Translations under genes and position numbers: made by a program
Part shown: one piece after another, positions 1-3,736 of the stretch
Numbering within the stretch: position 1 is the stretch's first letter
Layout: each line of letters begins with the position of its first letter
NCBI GenBank assembly: GCA_002438605.1
Contig: DJPR01000007.1
Span: forward strand, 1 to 7,771
Reading direction: 5' to 3'
Source of the DNA: Ruminococcus sp. UBA6407
Lineage (GTDB): Bacteria > Bacillota > Clostridia > Oscillospirales > Ruminococcaceae
Length of the DNA stretch: 7,771 nucleotides
The notes under the pieces: model-generated
The model's database searches: none
Seen by the model: only the letters and a program-made list of their open reading frames with translations
What the model was told of the DNA's origin: nothing

Positions 1-1
1 T

Positions 2-73
2 TATATTTGGTTCTGCGCTATAATCAAAGAGTCAACAGCAGACTTCTACCGCTTTCAAATCGAAGGAGGATAA
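2..73 (+). CDS. Possible 3' end of an unidentified upstream gene (partial)
   Basis: An open frame enters from the left edge and stops with TAA 4 nt before the integrase start. The visible tail is short and polar and ends IKESTADFYRFQIEGG. A second frame is also open here and stops at 79-81, overlapping the integrase GTG as GTGA, so the correct frame is not certain. In many Gram-positive integrative elements a small excisionase or DNA-binding gene lies just upstream of the integrase, so that is one possibility. Nothing in the 23 visible codons identifies a family, and so short an open frame could be chance. Confidence 0.25.
   Translation, partial: YIWFCAIIKESTADFYRFQIEGG
63..70 (+). promoter_or_regulatory. 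Ribosome binding site of the integrase gene
   Basis: AAGGAGGA is a near-perfect Shine-Dalgarno sequence ending 7 nt before the GTG at 78. It is the reason for choosing that non-ATG start. Confidence 0.85.
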
Positions 74-77
74 AAAA

Positions 78-1403
78 GTGAAAGCAAGTCTGCCTTTTAA
101 GTACATTATTGCCGATAAGAAAGGCAAAAACTATGTTGTCTTTGATTTCAAGGACGACAGTGGCAAGCGTAAGAGAAAATGGGTCACGACCGATTTGCCT
201 GCTGACTGCTCTTATAAAGCACTGACAGCAAAGGTGAACGTCATTGTAGCAAAGTTCTATGAGGAGTTTCTCACAGGCAGCTTAACAAAAGTCAAGGAAG
301 CTCCAAAGGAAAAGGAAAAGACAGAACTCAGCGAGGAGATCCTCAGTGATGATGCTGAATGCAAGACAGGTTTTGAGTTCACGGCATTTCTTGATTACTG
401 GCTTGAAACGATCAAACCGACACTCGCCCGAACCTCTCATCAGAGCTACACTCGCTATATCACCAGGATCAAAAACTATTTTGACGAGCGTTATCCGCAT
501 CTTCTGCTTGGCAACCTGACAACTTTACAGCTTCAGCAGTTCTATAACGATAAGTACAACAGCGGTCTTTCGGGCAATTCTGTAAAGCATTACCACGCCA
601 ATATCCACAAAGCACTAAAATATGCTGTAAAAATGGATATGCTCGATATAAACGTTGCAGATAAGGTTGAACTGCCGAAGATCCAGAAGTTTGAAGCCAA
701 TTTCTACAACAAGGACGAGTTGGAACAGCTCTTTGAAGTATTCAAGGGCGACAGACTTGAACTTGTGGTACATATTGCAGCCTACTACGGACTTCGCAAG
801 AGCGAGATTATCGGTTTGAAGTGGGATTCCGTCAACTTTAAAGAAAAGAAACTCACGGTTCGCCGTAAGGTCTCCAGCACTTATGGCAGCGGCAAAGAAA
901 TGATCTTTGTCGAAAATCAGCTTAAAACTGAGTCCAGTGTAAGAACTTTTCCCTTGATCCCTCATATTGAGCAGATGCTGATCGAACGCAAAACCCTTGA
1001 AGAATACTATTCGAAGCTCCTCGGTAAAGACTTTGACAGGGAATATGACGGCTTTGTGTGCCGTGACAACTTCGGTAAGCTGATCACGCCAAACTTTGTG
1101 ACTTCTCACTTCAAGTACATCATTCAGAAAAATAAGCTCAAACACATTCGATTCCATGATCTTCGTCATTCATGTGCCAGTCTGCTGCTTGCAAACGGAG
1201 TATCCATGAAGGCGATCCAGGAGTGGCTCGGACATTCAACATTTAATGTTACAGCCAATTTTTATAGTCACCTCGACTTTCATTCCAAAGTGGAGTCTGC
1301 GGAGACTATCGCCAAAGTGTTGGGTGGAGACAGTGCAGATACGGAGCAGGCTATCCATGATAAAGGTTCTGAGAGCAAAAAAAGTCGCAAGTCCTCAACC
1401 TGA
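78..1403 (+). CDS. int: Tyrosine-family site-specific integrase of a mobile element
   Basis: This 441-residue phage/ICE-type tyrosine recombinase would integrate and excise an element by strand exchange through a 3'-phosphotyrosine. An N-terminal region (about residues 5-65) has the position and basic, beta-rich look of an arm-type DNA-binding domain. A charged linker follows (70-98), then a SAM-like core-binding domain (about 100-200, FTAFLDYWLETIKPTLARTS) and the catalytic domain (about 205-405). The catalytic residues are all visible: Arg240 (GLRKSEI), probably Lys283, His360/Arg363/His364 (HDLRH), His386 (GHS) and Tyr396 (NFYSHLD), so it looks active. The start is GTG at 78 behind a strong AAGGAGGA. 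The C-terminal tail (410-441) is polar and Lys/Ser-rich. Base composition is richer in G+C than the - strand genes: 28 of 60 G+C at 781-840, against 15 of 60 at 3241-3300 in the Xer-like gene. This suggests acquisition by transfer. The gene points at the 3' end of tRNA-Leu. Family is certain; element type (ICE, prophage or other) cannot be told here. Confidence 0.95.
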   Translation: MKASLPFKYIIADKKGKNYVVFDFKDDSGKRKRKWVTTDLPADCSYKALTAKVNVIVAKFYEEFLTGSLTKVKEAPKEKEKTELSEEILSDDAECKTGFEFTAFLDYWLETIKPTLARTSHQSYTRYITRIKNYFDERYPHLLLGNLTTLQLQQFYNDKYNSGLSGNSVKHYHANIHKALKYAVKMDMLDINVADKVELPKIQKFEANFYNKDELEQLFEVFKGDRLELVVHIAAYYGLRKSEIIGLKWDSVNFKEKKLTVRRKVSSTYGSGKEMIFVENQLKTESSVRTFPLIPHIEQMLIERKTLEEYYSKLLGKDFDREYDGFVCRDNFGKLITPNFVTSHFKYIIQKNKLKHIRFHDLRHSCASLLLANGVSMKAIQEWLGHSTFNVTANFYSHLDFHSKVESAETIAKVLGGDSADTEQAIHDKGSESKKSRKSST

Positions 1404-1412
1404 GAACCTGCG
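1377..1412 (-). terminator. Intrinsic terminator on the - strand inside the integrase 3' end
   Basis: Read on the - strand, 1412 to 1386 folds into an 11-bp stem (CGCAGGTTCTC with GAGGACTTGCG) around a 5-nt loop. Two of the pairs are G-U. The stem is followed by AC and seven T residues (1383-1377). The wobble pairs become A-C mismatches on the + strand, so the hairpin is built for - strand RNA. It would stop leftward transcription coming from the tRNA side before it runs antisense through the integrase gene. The integrase stop codon lies within it. Confidence 0.6.
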
Positions 1413-1429
1413 ATAATAGTGTGCCGATC

Positions 1430-1455
1430 GTCTACCCATTCTACCACGGCGGCAT
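1430..1455 (-). repeat. Partial copy of a tRNA-Leu 5' half (tRNA fragment or attachment-site remnant)
   Basis: These 26 bases match 1736-1761, which cover the 5' end, acceptor strand and D-arm of tRNA-Leu(UAA), at 22 of 26 positions. All four differences are transitions. Read on the - strand the fragment begins GCCGCCGTGGTAGAATGG and runs to GTAGAC, a typical leucine-tRNA start. After that the similarity stops: no anticodon stem-loop, variable arm or T-arm follows, so it is not a working tRNA gene. It may be the remains of a tRNA-Leu gene split by integration, or a decayed duplicate. Confidence 0.6.
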
Positions 1456-1558
1456 TATAAAAAAAGTAAAAAAAGTTAATCAAGTCAACTTGACACGGGG
1501 GATAAAAATCTTTTGTGCTAAGACCAAAAATGAAAGTGAAATTGAAAAAAGCAGCGAT

Positions 1559-1624
1559 TTTGGTAGAAAATTTGGTAAAAATCCGGTAGAAAAACGCTCA
1601 TTCACAAGAAACTTTTCTACCAAA
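1559..1624. repeat. Inverted and direct GGTAGAAAA repeats, possible integrase-binding sites
   Basis: TTTGGTAGAAAA (1559-1570) and TTTTCTACCAAA (1613-1624) form a perfect 12-bp inverted repeat. Between them lie GGTAAAAAT (1574-1582) and GGTAGAAAAA (1585-1594) in direct orientation. The 42-nt spacing is too long for a good terminator. Spaced short repeats beside an integrase gene are how arm-type integrase sites look in attP regions, but no binding site is proven. Confidence 0.45.
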
Positions 1625-1641
1625 TTAGTCAGAGAATAAGA

Positions 1642-1669
1642 AAAGAATGCCGTAAAATCGACATTCTTT
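1642..1669 (-). terminator. Terminator of tRNA-Leu
   Basis: Just past the tRNA CCA end the - strand RNA folds AAAGAATGTCG against CGGCATTCTTT, an 11-bp stem with one G-U pair and a 6-nt ATTTTA loop. The pyrimidine-rich run TCTTATTCTC follows. The wobble pair appears as a mismatch on the + strand, so the fold belongs to the tRNA transcript. The T-run is interrupted, so termination may be modest. Confidence 0.6.
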
Positions 1670-1672
1670 CGA

Positions 1673-1759
1673 TGGTGCCGCTAACCGGACTTGAACCGGT
1701 ACGATATCGCTACCGAGGGATTTTAAGTCCCTTGTGTCTGCCTATTCCACCACAGCGGC
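1673..1759 (-). tRNA. tRNA-Leu (anticodon UAA)
   Basis: The - strand shows a complete 87-nt type II tRNA with CCA encoded. The acceptor stem pairs GCCGCTG with TAGCGGC, with A as discriminator base. The D-arm carries the leucine-type GTGGAATAGGCAGAC. The anticodon stem is AGGGA/TCCCT around the loop CTTAAAA, which places anticodon TAA at 1725-1723. A long variable arm with a GCGATATCG core follows, then a T-arm of CCGG-TTCAAGT-CCGG. It decodes UUA and UUG codons. It has its own promoter and a terminator hairpin. Its 3' end faces the + strand integrase, so it is a likely integration target, and it appears intact. Confidence 0.97.
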
Positions 1760-1875
1760 ATATTGACTTTTGTAAATACAAGTTACCAGTTACACTTGAT
1801 TAAACATATCACAACTGAAACAAGATAAAAAACACTTTATTGTTTTGCTGCAATTCCACATCAAAGAACAGTTTA

Positions 1876-1904
1876 ATTATATAATAAATTATAATAAATG
1901 TCAA
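1876..1904 (-). promoter_or_regulatory. Consensus sigma-A promoter for tRNA-Leu
   Basis: On the - strand TTGACA (1904-1899) and TATAAT (1881-1876) are separated by exactly 17 nt, a perfect vegetative consensus in an AT-rich setting. The predicted start near 1869 leaves a leader of about 110 nt before the tRNA 5' end at 1759. The leader has no open frame and would be removed by processing. Confidence 0.75.
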
Positions 1905-1967
1905 TAGAAAGAATAAAAAAAAGCAACATTAACAAAAATATTCAATCTACAGAAAAATACTTGTGAA

Positions 1968-1988
1968 GTTATAATGTATGCTTATAAC
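1968..1988. repeat. Short inverted repeat in the spacer
   Basis: GTTATAA (1968-1974) and TTATAAC (1982-1988) are perfect 7-bp arms around a 7-nt loop. They lie between the terminator of the recombinase operon and the tRNA-Leu promoter. No T-run follows on either strand, so it is not a clear terminator. No function is evident. Confidence 0.3.
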
Positions 1989-2011
1989 AATTTCAAAACT
2001 TAACAGCAAAA

Positions 2012-2050
2012 TTAAGGAGGCACCATAGCTCATGCATAGCACCACCTTAA
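2012..2050 (-). terminator. Terminator of the recombinase / membrane-protein operon
   Basis: Beginning 12 nt after the membrane-protein stop codon, the - strand RNA pairs TTAAGGTGGTGCTATG with TATGGTGCCTCCTTAA. Fifteen of 16 positions pair, four of them as G-U wobbles, around a 7-nt loop, and TTTTG follows. The wobbles are mismatches on the + strand, so the hairpin serves leftward transcription. Confidence 0.6.
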
Positions 2051-2062
2051 CATTTACCTTAA

Positions 2063-2527
2063 TTATTCTGCATTATCACTGTTATTATTTGCGGCATTTT
2101 CAGTTGTATCCTCATAATTATCAATGATATTAAACTTTTTTTGAGGTTCTGTTTTCTTTTCATTTGCTCTGTCAAGTATTGACTTCTCCTCAGTAGTCGT
2201 TTCAATATTAGTTTGACCATTCATGTCAATTGTTGTCACAAAGCTTTCGTTGCTTATTGATTCGTTTTCGGATGTACTGATCTGAACTGCATTATTTTCA
2301 GGGTTTTCATCAGCTATTACTTCATCATCATTGTTTTTTTCAGAATTTTTTTTTGTATCGACACCGTCTACATTAATAGAAATGCTGATAGAATTATCTG
2401 CCGCAGAACTCTCCGTTTTTTGATTTTTTTCATTTATTCGTTCAATTTTAGTCATGTAAGCTTGAGAAAATAAAATAACAAGAACTCCTGCAAGTACGGC
2501 AGCAGCAACAGATGTTTTTCTGTCCAT
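2063..2527 (-). CDS. Short membrane-anchored low-complexity protein of unknown function
   Basis: This 154-residue protein matches no family I recognise. A short basic start (MDRK) leads into one hydrophobic segment (about residues 7-25, VAAAVLAGVLVILFSQAYM), which is either a signal anchor or an uncleaved signal peptide. The rest (about 26-154) would lie outside the cell and is rich in Asn, Ser, Thr, Glu and Asp, with hardly any aromatic residues and no Cys. It is probably disordered, like a wall-spanning linker. No catalytic motif, LPXTG signal or repeat of defined length is visible. The start is supported by GGAGG at 2540-2536, 8 nt upstream. It begins 21 nt after the stop of the Xer-like gene, so the two are probably cotranscribed, and it ends the operon before the hairpin at 2012-2050. 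The coding region is real by its ribosome site, operon position and signal-anchor pattern. Confidence 0.8.
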   Translation of the reverse strand: MDRKTSVAAAVLAGVLVILFSQAYMTKIERINEKNQKTESSAADNSISISINVDGVDTKKNSEKNNDDEVIADENPENNAVQISTSENESISNESFVTTIDMNGQTNIETTTEEKSILDRANEKKTEPQKKFNIIDNYEDTTENAANNNSDNAE

Positions 2528-2548
2528 AACAAAAACCTCCGATATTTT

Positions 2549-3520
2549 TTATTTTTTAGTCTGAGATGCAAGTGGGTTGCTTTCAAATGCATCTCTGACA
2601 ATATCATTTGAAAGATGCGTATAGATTTCGGTTGTAGAAATGCTTGAGTGACCGAGCACCTCTTTGAGCGTAAGAATATCAACATCGCCATATTGATACA
2701 TTAATGTAGCGGCAGTATGGCGAAGTTTATGAGTAGTAATCCCCTTCCCACTCAATCCTGCTGCTTTAAGAGCATTTTCAACGATTTGTTGAACTCGCCT
2801 TTTTGAAATTCTTTTCTTTTGCTTGCTGATAAAAAGAGCCTTTTCATCAGTACCAACCTGTTGACTGCGTATAGGAATGTATTCATTTAAAGCATTCAGA
2901 CATGCTTTATTGAGGTAAATCATTCTCTCCTTATTGCCTTTTCCAAGTACTCTCATTTTATTTTCCGTAAAATCAATATCAGATATATTGATTCCGATTA
3001 ATTCACTCAATCTTATACCGCAGTTTAAAAAAAGTGTTAAGATGCAGTAATCTCTTACGGATTCCGAATCAGTAGCGGAACTAAGCAGTCGTTGACTTTC
3101 TTCTAAAGTTAAAAATTTAGGCATTGACTTTTTTGGTGACGGAATTTCAAGGTCTGCAATAGGGTTTTTGCTTATTAATCTTGCAGTAGAATAAAGATAC
3201 TTGAAAAAACTTCGTAAAGCCGCAGCTTTTCTGTATCTGGCACGTTCTTTGTTATTCCTTTCATCTGAAACGTAAAATATAAAGTTATATATATCTGTTA
3301 TAGTTATTTTTTCCAAATCCGCAGTATTAAAATTACTTATATCAGCGTCCAGCATGTCATCAGAAGAATCCTCATGATAATATGAATATATGTATTTCAA
3401 AAACATTCGTATATCGAAGTAATATTCCTGAACAGTTCTTTCTGACAATAATTTTGCAATTTTAATATGCATAAGATATTCATTCAGAAATTCAGGATTG
3501 TTTTCATTGTTTACCTTCAT
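2549..3520 (-). CDS. XerC/XerD-like tyrosine recombinase
   Basis: This 323-residue protein is close to the roughly 300 residues of chromosomal Xer recombinases, which resolve chromosome dimers at dif through tyrosine-mediated strand exchange. An N-terminal SAM-like core-binding domain (about 10-115, LLSERTVQEYYFDIRMFLKY) precedes the catalytic domain (about 135-310). All active-site residues are visible: Arg170 (CGIRLSEL), Lys194 (GKGNKER), His264/Arg267/His268 (HKLRH), His291 (GHSS) and Tyr300 (TEIYTHL). It lacks the arm-binding domain of the element integrase at 78-1403, which favours a Xer-type or housekeeping role. Firmicutes carry several such paralogues, so XerC, XerD or an accessory recombinase cannot be separated without alignment and a dif site. 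GGAG at 3534-3531 lies 10 nt before the ATG. It heads a two-gene operon with a membrane-anchored protein, from a promoter about 110 nt upstream. Base composition is AT-rich like the rest of the backbone. Confidence 0.93.
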   Translation of the reverse strand: MKVNNENNPEFLNEYLMHIKIAKLLSERTVQEYYFDIRMFLKYIYSYYHEDSSDDMLDADISNFNTADLEKITITDIYNFIFYVSDERNNKERARYRKAAALRSFFKYLYSTARLISKNPIADLEIPSPKKSMPKFLTLEESQRLLSSATDSESVRDYCILTLFLNCGIRLSELIGINISDIDFTENKMRVLGKGNKERMIYLNKACLNALNEYIPIRSQQVGTDEKALFISKQKKRISKRRVQQIVENALKAAGLSGKGITTHKLRHTAATLMYQYGDVDILTLKEVLGHSSISTTEIYTHLSNDIVRDAFESNPLASQTKK

Positions 3521-3559
3521 GGAATTACATCTCCATTATAAGAAACTTTATCAATAAAA

Positions 3560-3617
3560 CGATAATATGAGTATTTTCATCTTTATTGCATTGCTACAGA
3601 ACTTATTCTCATTATCG
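3560..3617. repeat. Imperfect inverted repeat in the leader of the recombinase operon
   Basis: CGATAATATGAG (3560-3571) can pair with CTCATTATCG (3608-3617) apart from a 2-nt bulge, closing a 36-nt loop. It falls in the roughly 110-nt untranslated leader of the Xer-like operon. It could shape the leader RNA or serve as a protein site, but neither is shown. Confidence 0.3.
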
Positions 3618-3636
3618 GCATTGATTTACTGATATT

Positions 3637-3665
3637 ATTATAGCACAACGATATAAGAAAATCAA
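3637..3665 (-). promoter_or_regulatory. Sigma-A promoter of the recombinase operon
   Basis: On the - strand TTGATT (3665-3660) and TATAAT (3642-3637) are spaced by 17 nt. Transcription would start near 3630, just beyond the terminator of the peptidase operon, and leave a leader of about 110 nt. Confidence 0.65.
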
Positions 3666-3673
3666 TCAAAAAT

Positions 3674-3727
3674 TAAGGCAATACCGCACAAAGTTTTTCT
3701 TGACGTACTTTATGCAGTGTTGCCTTA
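3674..3727 (-). terminator. Terminator of the CCA enzyme / peptidase operon (long palindrome)
   Basis: The 21-nt arms at 3674-3694 and 3707-3727 begin and end TAAGGCAA/TTGCCTTA and match at 18 of 21 positions around a 12-nt loop. In - strand RNA two of the three differences become G-U pairs, giving 20 of 21 paired. ATTTTTG follows. It lies 9 nt beyond the peptidase stop codon, the right place for its terminator. Confidence 0.75.
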
Positions 3728-3736
3728 GGATATGTT

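Larger units (their letters stand above)
1404..1672. other. Gene-free junction between integrase and tRNA-Leu
   Basis: No coding region is supported here. The stretch holds the tRNA-Leu fragment (1430-1455), a 14-bp palindrome TCAAGT-CA-ACTTGA (1480-1493), the GGTAGAA repeat cluster (1559-1624) and the tRNA-Leu terminator hairpin (1642-1669). As it lies between an integrase and the 3' end of a tRNA, it probably contains or borders the integration site. The exact crossover cannot be fixed from one end of the element. Confidence 0.55.

Noticed and set aside
19..24. TATAAT at 19-24 as a promoter for the integrase
   Set aside because: Its -35 would fall across the left edge of the window, so the promoter cannot be judged. 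The integrase may equally be transcribed from further upstream.
615..1169. A 184-codon - strand open frame inside the integrase gene
   Set aside because: It is fully antisense to a well-supported integrase catalytic domain, has no ribosome site and shows no domain of its own. It is a shadow of the real gene.
1490..1518. TTGACA at 1490-1495 as a possible + strand promoter
   Set aside because: At 17 nt downstream the hexamer is TTGTGC, with no usable -10 element, and no gene follows on the + strand. The TTGACA is part of the short palindrome TCAAGT-CA-ACTTGA.
1421..1639. A 72-codon + strand open frame beginning GTG just after the integrase
   Set aside because: It has no ribosome site. It runs through the tRNA-Leu fragment and the repeat cluster, and the predicted protein has no recognisable family and a skewed Lys/Asn composition expected of AT-rich non-coding DNA.
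3532..3541. A second TATAAT close to the Xer-like gene
   Set aside because: It directly abuts the ribosome site GGAG, so a transcript starting there would lack the ribosome site. No good -35 lies 17 nt upstream.
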